DNA of 64,000 nt from Paramacrobiotus metropolitanus (lineage: Eukaryota > Tardigrada > Eutardigrada > Parachela > Macrobiotidae). The stretch lies in contig NW_026570233.1 in NCBI RefSeq assembly GCF_019649055.1, positions 1,736,001 to 1,800,000 on the forward strand, given 5' to 3'. The position numbers and the translations under genes are program-made. Shown here piece after piece: positions 23,985 to 34,461 of the stretch (its first letter is position 1; each line of letters starts with the position of its first letter). The notes beneath the pieces are model-generated. The model saw nothing but the letters and a program-made list of their open reading frames with translations. It searched no databases and had not been told where the DNA came from.

Positions 23985-24195
23985 TCGCCATCTCGTCCGA
24001 TTTAAACAGCAGAACTGGACTGATAGTCTTATGGACCTTCAGCAGCATGGTAAAACAAAACTTCCCCCAACTGGTCCAGACCAGCTAAGCTATTCACACA
24101 GTGTAGACCCACCGGAAACATTAGAGCCAGCGGAATTACAAAACATACTCTGCCAGCTTTGAGCTCTTTGGCTCCGAGAAAATCGCAAATTTTTA
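23985..24195 (-). pseudogene. Relic of the last exon of the 24575-26298 receptor
   Basis: Read on the minus strand from about 24193, the sequence gives DFLGAKELKAG, MFPVGLHC and LAGLDQLGEVLF. These align without gaps to NFLETKEYKAS, IFPVWLHC and FAGLDQFREILY of the neighbouring receptor (TM6 to TM7). It then hits a stop near 24031. The DNA after it (CGCCATCTCGTCC) also matches the end of the neighbour. It is a partial, decayed tandem duplicate. Confidence 0.8.
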
Positions 24196-24574
24196 AATTA
24201 TTTCTAGTTATTATTCCGATTACACTGAATTATTTCAAGCAGGCGTACGGGACAACGTAACCCAAGGCTAGTTTATTCAGAATTTCATACAATTGCGGAA
24301 CGAGGTTTGCGACAAGGTATAAAAATCAAATCAAACCAAGCGCTAACAGGGGTACTACAAGACTAGATGCTAAGAAAATTGACCAAAGGCAGCATGTTAA
24401 CTAACCGTAAGTATAAAGCGCATACACAGAATAGAAATGGGGGAGTCGATAATTAATCATAACTGGATGGTTCAATAACAAACACTATATCCATAAGCGT
24501 ACAATATTTATACGCGTAATAGCACTGTAATTCGTAAAACTAAGACATAATTCTTGACTCGCCGGATAAAACCT
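24196..24574. other. Spacer between receptor relic and receptor D
   Basis: No gene or repeat recognised. Confidence 0.4.
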
Positions 24575-26298
24575 CTAACTGCTCTCAAAAGCTATCGCCA
24601 TCTCGTCCCATTGGGCATTCTTACTTGTCAGTCCTGTTTTGCTGCGAAAGTTAACTGAACATGGTAATTGGTTAACCGTTAATTTAAATCCAGTTCGGTA
24701 ATTGCGGTTCAGCAAAAACAGCAGAATAGGATTGATGCAGGAGTTCAGAAGCATTAAACAGTACAAGATTTCTCGAAATTGGTCCAGGCCAGCAAAACGA
24801 ATCATACAATGCAGCCACACTGGAAATATTGCGGCCAACGTCATTGCAATATACATTCGGCTGGCTTTGTATTCTTTGGTTTCGAGGAAATTGCGAATCT
24901 TCAAATGCACATGAGAAAGTACAACCAGCATCGCAGTAAAATATATCCGGGTAATTTTGAAATCATTGCTTTGAAGAAATTTCCGAATTTTCAAATGCGC
25001 TTGGGGAATAGGTTGTTCCAGTGGACGTGGTTCTCGTTGAATGACCGCTCTTGATATGATCAGATGGGAAGCGCGCCGATACATTTGACGTATGAGCCTT
25101 CCGTAAAGTCCAAGCACAATAAACAACGCAGAAGTATGCATGAAAGGATTTATAATGTTCTGTTTCAACGCATTTCGATATTCTCGGTGTTTCGGACATA
25201 TGAGCGGGATCGAGCCCGCGAGCATGTATTGCAATGCACTTGTCCTTCTCACGGTCAGTGCAGATTACCTATGTCAATTTCTTCTTATCGCTAGATCTAT
25301 AAAGGTCAACCGAAAGCACCAGAAATATATAGGAGCAATGCTTATGGAGAATGAATTACCGTTCTTTGCACAGAATGTTTGTCACCGCATTGCCACCTGT
25401 CACCGCATTGCTGATGAATATGTAAACCGAGCCGTTTTCGAAACGACTAACCGAATAAAGCAATCGCAAAGACCAGTTGTGTTGTTTTTACGTACCACAG
25501 GCAACTACGCTACGCTGAATAATTGATTACATCAGGAAACAATACTGAACCTTCCAAGCGCTCAAGAATGCAGTAAGCGTTTGCACGTAGGATGATCTCT
25601 CGTAAGAAAGGTCTCTGATACCTATGCGGACTTCTAACTGCCAGAATATCCGAAACGCCGAGAATATCACCAGCCAATCATGGTGCCTCAAGTAAAACCC
25701 TAAAATAAACTCAAAGGAGCTCATACTGTAATGTACTTACCAAGTCTATATAGGGGCTCCATGATGCGTTGTTTTTATTACATCCAAAAACAATAATAAT
25801 AAAAGCTGAAATAGTAGGAATCAAAATTATCAAAGAGCATGTAGCCTTTTTGTTGCCGATCCACTGATTATAGAAAGCGGTATTGAATGTCTTTAAATAT
25901 CGAATAATAGCGATCACGGTTATGTGACCCACAACCACGCTGACGAGAATATCATTCCAAACCGCGGGGAGATATATGAAGGTACATGAAATAACTACGA
26001 ACAAATCCCAGAGGCAGTTGGAAATTAAAAAAGCACCTATCTGAGTTCGCAAGGGGGAGTGAGGAAGTATTGCACCAAGCCAAGAGACGTCCAGCACAAT
26101 GACGACGATGGACAAAGCTAAAACCAAATTCGACAAGTGGCTACCATCAGTAACTGGTATTTCTAGAGCACTCGGATAACTCCAGCCTTCGCCTTGCATT
26201 TCAACAACGCAGTGATCCATTTCTACAGGCAGTATCTTTGCAACTTGAGACCCGTAGTAAAACTGTGGCGTGACGGAACAACATGCAGTGTAAACCAC
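24575..26298 (-). pseudogene. Orphan seven-transmembrane receptor D with duplicated TM6 segment
   Basis: Exon 1 (25741-26298) encodes TM1-TM4 and leaves at TTG|GTAAGT in phase 0. Exon 2, from an acceptor before 25268 to 24575, encodes extracellular loop 2, TM5, TM6, TM7 with SCINPILLF, and the tail. The reading frame opened by the acceptor (VICTDREKDKC) is not the frame of TM5 onward, and exon 2 is 694 nt, one more than a multiple of three, so a frame break lies in loop 2. The loop 3/TM6 segment is present twice in tandem: AHLKIRKFLQSNDFKITRIY and VHLKIRNFLETKEYKASRMY, each followed by a hydrophobic run. A canonical receptor has one. Probably a pseudogene; a different true acceptor could rescue the frame. 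Confidence 0.68.
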
Positions 26299-28459
26299 TG
26301 ATTAAACATTTAATGCTCTACAAGAACGCGCACCAGGACGAAGAGTTATGAACTTATCTTTGTAGTAACAGTAGATTTTTGAATAACGTTATCTTTTCTA
26401 TCGCTTTGATCATAAGTGCGTACAAATCCGGTTCAGTAAATTACGAATCGAGAATAAATAGGTTGGTTAACTTTATGGTTGTACAAGTACGCCACGCCAT
26501 ACACACTTGTATAAAGCCTCACACGGCTAGGCACGTTACTAGCTATCAGTAAGATAATAAGGAATTTATTGTCATTGTGCGTCGGGGGCGGCGTCCCAGT
26601 TCAGTATTGTACAATGTACAGTTTTATCACCCCTACAGAGAGAGCACAGACCAAATCCATGGAAAATCGTAATAATTACAGTATTTCCGGCTCATGTATG
26701 CGTCATGTATGCGATTGTTTGTCTTTAGAATTATCTTGCAGCCAAAATTTCATCGCCAGAACGGTATGACCCAATGGCTATGTATATATTTTCTTCGCTC
26801 CGGCCTAATGTGATATACTTGATAACGACAACTGATAATTGTATAAACTATTTTTATTTTCTGACATTGGGAAAGGTTTTTTACGTGTTAATAAAGCAGT
26901 ACACTGCTGCACAATTGAATTTTGCCTTAAGATTAATCGAGCGTAGATTAGAGCCCTGGTGCTCGTCCCGGTGCCTTTTCGGTTAACTGTTACCGCTTAG
27001 CTGTAAATAATGCAAATAAAGCTAGGGTAGTTTGCATCAGAATAAACGCACGTACAAGTATAATTTGCATCGCGCCGTACAACCGGGCAGTGGTCGGATT
27101 GAGTATGAAGAAATGGTGGCAAAGTATGAAAACGGGCAGCGGTTTTCATCCTGTCTGAGATCACAGATGAGCAACTGGGCGATTATGCCACTGAGCGATA
27201 AATAGTGGACCATGCCGCTGCAATTTTGTTCTGCACGGAGACCGCTCGTTGCCAGATACCCGAATTCTCACTCTGGCCTATGGGGTTTTAGTGTAAACGA
27301 CACTGCTGGCAGAAGTTTAAAGAACTAAATTTTATTAAAAAAATTGTTGGCAAAACCATCAGACTTCGACGAAGTGATCGTTTGAAGGTATCAAAAAATA
27401 GCGGCGTAGCCAGTTGAAATTGCATCCTTTCATGGGTTTATACATATTTACTGATACCCGATTCCTCTCGCAAAATGGCCAGATGAACTTTACGGTTAGC
27501 ACATTGAAAACCCAACACATTATATCAAATCACTGATTTGATATAATGTGTTGGGTTTTCAGTGTGCTAACCGCAGGTTTGTAGCGCGCCAAATGGGGCG
27601 GCTTGTGATCCGTTGGCTGATCGGCAATTTTGACTGTACGGTTCAATCAACCAAGCAGCAACCGCCTCTGCGGCGCGTTACGTATCTGTCGATCTAATAT
27701 CGTTTGTTGAGTGATCAGTGTGATGAACCGTAAAGTGCAACTGACCAATTTGCGAACGCAATCGAAGTAATCGTGGATCTTTTTGACGAAAGCCATTGGT
27801 TACCCTTTAAACGTTCAATCGTCGGGGGCCTACAACATAGAACTTTTGACACCACCTTTCTTAAAGAATTACGTCCGTGGCCCTGCTGCGATTGAGTGAC
27901 GTGCAACCACATACACAGTTACACACTAGGCACGTTAAAAGACCGCTTTTTAAAAACACAATAATTATCATTTGCCTGATGCTTGCGATAAACTTAGATT
28001 AAAGCTGGTGCACACCGCAATGACTTATTATTTGAAATCCGTCTGCCTTCCTGCGTCACAATCACAGGAAACGCCGGACGCTTCATCTAACGGACGATGC
28101 CGATAATACTGTACAGGGCCTGCGTGTTAGTGGGAACAGGAATCAAATCCGGCCTAGAGAAAATTTCCCTCTGATATCGACGTCTCCTTAATTAAGTCAA
28201 TTATTTAGCAGCCGCCAGGCGATCGGCATCAGCAGTCACCCGGCTCAGTCGGAAAAATCCGGGTTACGCTCTATATTATTCCAAAAGACATTTATTATAC
28301 CTTGGCGGTATATTCTAGTTGACAGGTTTTATAATTTTTTGTAGTCGGTAAATTTGCAAGTACCACAATTATTATCTGAGTAGCGTTGGAATGGCAGGTA
28401 CCATCTCTCTTATCAAAGCAGCTTAGAACCTTGCCAGCTTGCCCAGGTAATCCGTTGAA
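26299..28459. other. Intergenic with one long hairpin
   Basis: No gene supported. The 81-bp hairpin at 27493-27573 is listed separately. Confidence 0.45.
27493..27573. repeat. 81-bp near-perfect hairpin
   Basis: Two arms of 40 bp (CGGTTAGCACATTGAAAACC onward to AAATCA) separated by a single C, with only one or two mismatches near the ends. It is the size of a small foldback element or a hairpin-RNA precursor. No poly-T run or promoter box was obvious. Confidence 0.85.
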
Positions 28460-29828
28460 ATGGTCATCAACATTTCATTTTTCAACGCCTCTGTGAATGT
28501 CTGCGATACCGGGGTAAACGTACTCACTTGGACAATCGTACCCGTAGTGTCGGTAACAATCTCAGTCCTTGCGTTCGTTCTGAATGGAGTTGTACTACTG
28601 ATCTATGCGTCGAATTTTGACATATGCCGGGGCTTTCATATTTACTCGTTCTCGCTTCTGTTGGCGAATTTTCTGTTCGCCGTCTGTTACGGACCGCTGG
28701 ACGCCCTTAACAGCCTGTTTATCACCTGGTGTTGGGGCCGGCATTGGTGTTCCTTTTATCTGTATTCATACTGGGGGATTTCCGTAGCACAAGTTTTCTT
28801 ACATACCGCCATCGCCATTAGCCGGTTTTGTGCGATAATCTTTCCTAGGCAATATCGGCAGCGACATAATACGCGCATTGCCGTTACGGTTTGCTGTGGT
28901 TGTTGAGTGGCCGCTAATTGTTTGGGTACACCGCTGGTTGTCGTGGATGAGCTGCTATACAGACAACCGGAAACGGAAGCCGGATGCCTGGTTAACTTCG
29001 CCCTGTCGCCGTATCAGCAGTCGTCATTGTACGTCTACATGGCCATAATGTTCTCGCTGCTGGCAGTTACACTCGGACAGTATCCGTTAGTGCTGTACAT
29101 TCGGCGGAAACGCACGCGTGGAATTACGCAAGCGCAGACTAGCGCAACTCCCCGAACCGTTCCAACGGGTAAACTAATCAAACAGTAAAAGTTAAAAGTT
29201 TTTGTCCCGTATGATAACATTACGCGCCAACGAAGGATTCCGTTCGAATCCAGTCTGTTATTTGATTTACAAAAGGCAACTATGTTCGCCGCCGTGAAAT
29301 ATTTTAACATAAAATTCAAGTTTTAGAACAACTACTGTAGCTGTAAGGGTTTCTCACCAATGGCCGACTTGACTTGGTGGCCCTTCCTGCATTACTATTA
29401 GGTAATTACTATATTCCAACTATCCAGTTTATGTCCGACAATTTCTGATAAAAAACGCAGAGTAATCATTAGTAGATGACTGTGCGGTACTTCTATGAAT
29501 CGTAAGGCTTTGTGAAAAAGACATGCCTACGGTTTCAGGTGGTCAAGCGCAGTCTTCATCGCACTCATTCCCCGGCGTGCGAAAAACTCGAGCGGTCAAA
29601 ATGGAAAGCAAATCGTTCCTCCTACTGACAATCCTAACCATCACTATTTTTATTTGTTGGACTCCTCAAGTAGTGATACTTCCCTTTCTAACGACCGACC
29701 AAAACCCGATGATTGTTTTCTGGCTGACAATGTTGTATGAAATGCAGCCAGTGCTGGATCCCATCATCTTTACTCTCTCGCTGCCGGAACTACAAGTGAT
29801 CGTGCATCGACGCTGGTTGGTAAGTTGA
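28460..29828 (+). pseudogene. Seven-transmembrane receptor copy 3, single nonsense codon
   Basis: Exon 1 28460-29168 (709 nt, the same length as copy 1) and exon 2 29539-29828. Sequence is colinear with copy 1 throughout. At 28904-28906 the codon for the conserved Trp at the start of TM4 (copy 1 GCWVAANC) is TGA; the frame is otherwise open to the phase-1 donor ACGG|GTAAAC. Exon 2 keeps FICWTPQV and DPIIF. The C-terminus is changed to HRRWLVS-stop by a TTGGTAAG repeat expansion. One nonsense change in a clean gene suggests recent loss, a segregating null allele or stop readthrough. Confidence 0.85.
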
Positions 29829-29876
29829 TATGGCTGGTAAGTTGGTAAGTTGGTAAGTTGGTAAGTTGATATGGAC
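29815..29876. repeat. TTGGTAAG short tandem repeat
   Basis: GGTAAGTTGATATGG and GGTAAGTT units repeated about six times, overlapping the stop codon of receptor copy 3. Confidence 0.85.
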
Positions 29877-30043
29877 GAGATGGTTAATGTCCACAACGGC
29901 TGCGAACTGATCCGTCCGATTTGGCCTCTGTCGGTGGTTGGACAAGGAAGTGTCACGGTTTCTTTTCTTAGGTCCAAGGTAACTACAAAATGTTGAACGT
30001 TTTAGCCGATAATCTCGAAAAGGCGAAAGCGCGAGGTCACCGG

Positions 30044-30980
30044 TCATTCACTGCTTACCAGTTTGAAAGAGACTGGCAGAACCTGTAAAATACCAAACAC
30101 TGCAACTGTAACCGCTGACCATGTCGACAACACTGATGTAGGCATACCAGCACACTGCGTTTCCTGAGCTGGGTTGAGTCCCAAAGCAGCTTGATAAGTG
30201 CTCGAACAATTAATGCGGTCGGTTGGGGCGTCACAGACAAATCCATCATGGATGAACCCACCCAGAGCATCACAGTATGTGCTATCCGAAAAGGTCTCAG
30301 TGGTGCCTATAATTACAAAAACGAAGATGCTCTTGTTGCTTGCCGAATGGCCACCCTTTGAAAAATTGTAGTGTTGTACCAAAACCGACCCACCATGGAG
30401 AACGGTGAAGTCAATAGCAACTGCATGTTGATGGTCGCATTGGACATAAGGGTCATGGGCCTCCCTCACGTAGCGCAGAAGGATCCGCGGTTGCTGGTTG
30501 TACCTTGTTAAGAACTGCGCTACGGACATTCCAGAATATTGCATTGGACCGAGCTGGGCGAACTGCTTCACTAGGGTTTGACTGTTACCATCCGTTTCGT
30601 ATATCTCCCATTTTTTATGTGCTGAGTAACCCGTGCCAATCTGCCTGCAGTTATTTGTTGATAAAAAATTAATTTGCTCCTGTGAAAATTCGTCCACCTA
30701 ACCAAGGTATATTCTTAGTAAAATTCTATTTACTGTTATTTAGGTGGCTATTGCATGTAAAAATATTTCCCACCAAAGCATTACGCAGTTATGAAATCCG
30801 CACCTGATATTCAAATAAATAGCATAACCGTCGAAAACAGCATCCGGGCAGTCATGTTCCAGCTGCATCGTTCACAATTTTTCCTCGGAAACCCACGGAA
30901 CTGAAACCGACCAGCTCGTGCTTCCGATTTGGTAGGACAAGGAATTGTGATAACATCATTACAACGATGGTCAAGGTGGA
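30044..30980 (-). pseudogene. CUB-like A-B-C module, detached end of a broken modular gene
   Basis: Three exons in family order. A is 30804-30980 (RCNDVITIPCPT ... YAIYLNI), B is 30394-30644 (WEIYETDG ... QPRILLRY ... AIDFTVLHG), C is 30044-30306 (YCDALGGFIHDGFVC ... DRINC ... LGLNP). Exon junctions are in the family phases (1, 2, 1). Exon A is 177 nt, one short of what the phases need: after the CE of the core Cys motif one base is missing and the homologous sequence continues in another frame. C has no donor; it ends with a hydrophobic stretch (TVAVFGILQVLPVSF) resembling a membrane or GPI-anchor tail. It has no signal peptide of its own; see the split gene at 41179-42654. Confidence 0.78.
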
Positions 30981-31254
30981 CTGTCAAATAGCGCTATATT
31001 GATCCCCAGAATACACCCGAGAGACAAGTGATGAAACGTTTCTTACTTATCGGATATCTGTCAATGAAGGGCGAAATTTCGGACAAATAAGCTGCAATAA
31101 CAGAGTATTACCAAATACGTGGCTTTACGTATGCTCACGCGTGCTGGTTGACTTACAGTCCTGATCACATTGGCGTCCTCTAGCCGGCTAGTCGAACAAA
31201 AACGTCGAACGAAACCTCTAGTCGAACAAAAACAATTTTCTGCTAACAAAACAT
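30981..31254. other. Spacer between module remnant and LINE fragments
   Basis: Contains a short tandem repeat of GTCGAACAAAAAC near 31189-31236. No exon C for the upstream half of the broken gene is seen. Confidence 0.4.
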
Positions 31255-31560
31255 TTAGGAGAGATTAACAGATCTGAGCAGAAATTTAAAAGAAGGTACA
31301 GAACTGGCTTCGAGAATTTTAGGATTAACAGCAAGAATTTTATCAAGAAGACGCTTTAGGCGCATTTCCATAGTCCACCCTCCGATAACTTTCTTTGCCC
31401 GCGTAACATCGATCCGGGCCGGCTTCCGCAAGTTGTAGCGCGTGGTAATATCTTTTACTTGGATCATGTCCAGGAGGTAGGCCGGAAGCGGGAACTGATC
31501 TTTATTCCAGAACTTGAACAACCACACCGCATCGCTCTGATTATTGTCCTTCGCTACGGA
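31255..31560 (-). mobile_element. 5'-truncated LINE fragment (ORF2 C-terminus)
   Basis: The minus-strand ORF reads LPAYLLDMIQV, then RYNLRKPARIDVTRAKKVIG and SVPSFKFLLRSV, the C-terminal pattern of CR1/Jockey-type non-LTR retrotransposon ORF2 proteins. It differs from the large LINE to the right, so it is a separate truncated insertion. Confidence 0.6.
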
Positions 31561-31723
31561 GCATTGCCCCCTTTAAGGTAAGACAGAGAAGATGAAAAAC
31601 ACACAAATTTTCATGCAAAGAAAAAGGATATTATATGCAAGATCAAACGGATTTTACAGACATTTGCAGTCTGTACAGTAAGTTTCAGCTGGAATTTAAT
31701 GAAACAACAACAGCACAAACATG

Positions 31724-31961
31724 TCAAGCAGCAAACTGCTTCTTAACCCACAGAGGGTGCTTCTTAATCCACGCAAGTTTCATCCAATCCACGTCGTCGA
31801 GTGCCTTCTGGAATGCACCGAGGGACTTGTAGGCTTCTGGAGGTAACGGAAGCTCATTCCACAACGTCGCAAGTTGCTCCACGTGCGATCCATGGACAGC
31901 AGTCACGGTAGTGCCGCATACCGATGTTGGAGCCGGCATTATTGGGTGAGGATGGAGAGTC
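31724..31961 (-). pseudogene. LINE ORF2 C-terminal fragment, left block
   Basis: Reads LATLWNELPLPPEAYKSLG and AFQKALDDVDW, the LWN.LP...S...FK.AL pattern at the end of many LINE ORF2 proteins. It continues in frame from the right block ending near 37503, which shows that the two blocks were one element. Confidence 0.7.
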
Positions 31962-31969
31962 ATATAAAC
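31962..31969. repeat. Target-site duplication, left
   Basis: ATATAAAC, identical to 37495-37502; the two copies flank the hAT-like inverted repeats exactly. Confidence 0.85.
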
Positions 31970-32513
31970 TAGGGTTGAAATTCATGAGGTTCAAACCCCG
32001 TTTTGAAAGGAAATGAAATGAAACGTGAAATGAAAAGAAATGAAATGAAACGTGAAATAAAATTATTTAAAAAATTGATTATTTTAGTAATATTAATTAT
32101 CACACTTTAATAACTTTTTATGCTGTATCAAATACTTGTTTCCAAAATATCATTAGCAAATCAAGATATAGTTATCGCCACTCCCAAAAAACGGTCCGAG
32201 ATTACAAAATGTCTATACTTTATGCTCAACCGCAAAACCGGTATAGTAAGAGTTTAAACCTGTCGATTTTGGTTTTATCGTATCTCTAGAGATTCTGCAC
32301 TGATTGTGTTAAACATACCGTTCCAAAAAGATTTATTTTTGTATTTGCCATAAGTTCATAAAATTTGGGGTACCTGGTTGTTATAAGCAGGAAGCGAAGT
32401 CAGATTATTTTACTAAGTACTAGTGGCGTTTGCTACTTGCCATCTGCGGATGTCCAGCGATCGCATTAGAAACAGTTAAACTGTAAACATACTTGCTAAT
32501 ACCGGTGGATAAA

Positions 32514-32618
32514 CGCCAAGACTTCACTTTATTCAAGAACACAACAAGAACACAACTTGGGGTATCAAAAGGGCACAGTAGTGCCGACAAACAATACGGT
32601 GCGAAGCGCCCTAACGAC
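32514..32618. repeat. Split direct repeat B2
   Basis: Copy of B1 (CGCCAAGACTTCACTTTATT start, GCGCCCTAACGAC end), one extra A. Confidence 0.88.
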
Positions 32619-32641
32619 GCCACATGGGGGAAAAAAAAATT

Positions 32642-32839
32642 TTTCCGTAGCAAGCGGCTGGATCGCGCCAGTAATGAGCCGGCTCGGCGAAGGTGACCGG
32701 CTTATATATGCGCGCTTCAAGCGGATGTGCAGATAGGCAAAGGGGCTGGGGTAGGCTTCGCCATGCAGTGGCAGAGAGGCTACGCGTTCAGTGGGCGTTT
32801 ATCAACAAATTTCACCAATAGTGAAATCTAACCCATAAA
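32642..32839. repeat. Split direct repeat A2
   Basis: 198-bp copy of A1 (TTTCCGTAGCAAGCGGCTGG start, AATCTAACCCATAAA end). Confidence 0.9.
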
Positions 32840-32943
32840 CGCCAAGACTTCACTTTATTCAAGAACACAACAAGAACACAACTTGGGGTATCAAAGGGCA
32901 CAGTAGTGCCGACAAACAATACGGTGCGAAGCGCCCTAACGAC
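32840..32943. repeat. Split direct repeat B1
   Basis: 104 bp directly abutting A2; copy of B2. It overlaps the end of the recombinase reading frame. Confidence 0.88.
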
Positions 32944-33944
32944 ATAAAATCCCTCCAAGTTGGACGCGACAGTTTTGGCGAAACGGGAGCGGAGGTTAGG
33001 AGCGCGGTTAGCGTAACGCTCGAAGCAGTGGCTGGCCCAAGTTCCTTGGGCCTTTAATTCGTCAGTCGTTGCTCCCATGGCAGCGGCAAAGGTGGTGCCG
33101 CCCCTGCGGAAGCTGTGTAGGGAATAACCTTCGGAGTTGTAGCCGGCGGCTTTAAGCGTTCGTTTAAGGAAGTACTGAAACTTCCCTGCTGTTAGCGGCT
33201 TAACTTTTCCTCTTGCACTGACATGAGAAAAGGGGGAGGCGTGTGGATATGGGTTCAGCTTGTGCAAAGCTGCCCGGACCGCTTGAACGGGGCACAGCGG
33301 TGAATCTTTAACCGTAGGGATCGGCAGTGTAACCGAACCGTCAGCGAAGACGCTTGTTTTGATGGCGGGGACGGTTATGTCAAGGCCGCTAGGCGTAAAA
33401 CGTATACCGCTAACTCGCAAGAATTTAGAATTCTTGTGGAAAGGCAACAGGTTGCTTTTCGAAGCAACGAAAAGAAGGCGACCAGGGCGGCTGCCCAGAA
33501 GGGCTTGCGGAAGCACTTTGGAATGGTGGTTAGGCGACCTTGAATTTTACACAAAATCTCAGGCGTGATTGGAAGTCGGGCGTTGGGGGTTTGTGCTTTC
33601 GTACGTTTGATAGCGCGCAACGTCAGCTGTATGCGGAAGTGGGAAAGGTCGGGGGCCTCAAGTCCTTCGCGATGGTGCAATGAGACAACGCTGGCAAGGT
33701 AATTGCGCACAGAGGAATACTGCATTTTCGGCGAAAGATAGGCAATAAAGCGGCAGAGCGTCTCAATGTTTGCGGGGCATGGGCGCGTTGAAATGCTTTT
33801 GCAGAAGTGCCGGTAAATCTTCCACTGGCTCTTTCTGGTGCGCAGCGAGGACGGTGCAAGTGAGGTTTTCCACAATTTCCGCAGCCGTTTGTCCAGTTCC
33901 TGCGTTCGGATACCTGTAAATAAAATCTCCAGGTAATTCAGCAA
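32944..33944 (-). pseudogene. Tyrosine recombinase of the DIRS-type element
   Basis: Two overlapping frames on the minus strand. The upstream frame carries the N-terminal SAM-like half (KSQWKIYRHFCKS, YSSVRNYLASVVSLHH, FWAAALVAFFSLLRKAT). The downstream frame carries the catalytic half: SLHSFRRGG (HxxR), GTWASHCFERYA (second H/W and the tyrosine). One frame change lies between about 33375 and 33516, at the ...LLRK core. Such enzymes replace the integrase of LTR elements. Confidence 0.85.
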
Positions 33945-34461
33945 GGGCAGTGCGGCGTCCGGCCATAGCTAAGTCTAGTAAGCGCGGGTCAATGGTTGCG
34001 CGGCTTAAGGCGTCAGCTGCAATATTCTCCTTCCCAGGAAGATAGGAGGCTGATATGCGAAAATTGTAAGCGACTGAAGCATAAAATACGAGTTTCAGCC
34101 AACATAAGGCTGCTTTGCACTTCGTCGTAGCTCGATTTATAAAGGAAACTGTTTGCGTGTTGTCGGATTCAATAACAACTCGGAAGCCCGCCAGATGCGG
34201 CGCCCATACAAGCAGTGGCAAGCAGGCGGCAATTAGTTCGAGGAAATTGATGTTTCCTCTCAAGGCGTCCTCTAGTAACGGCGAGGTTAACCAGATAGAG
34301 GAGACAATCGCTGGCGGCAATACGTTAGCCCAAGATCCGGCAATTGCACGGCGGCCCATTGTTGCACCAAAGCCGGCGAGACAAGCGTCTGTTTGGATGA
34401 ACACCGATTTCCTGGGCGGGAAATCAGTGACGGGCAAAGACCGTTTAAAGCAGGGAGACAT
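33763..34461 (-). pseudogene. RNase H domain of the DIRS-type element
   Basis: Contains the RNase H acidic core: FIQTDACLAGFGATMG, NFLELIAA, VVIESDNTQTVSFIN and GKENIAADALSR. It overlaps the RT frame by about 17 nt in another frame, so RT and RNase H are separated by a frameshift here. Confidence 0.85.
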
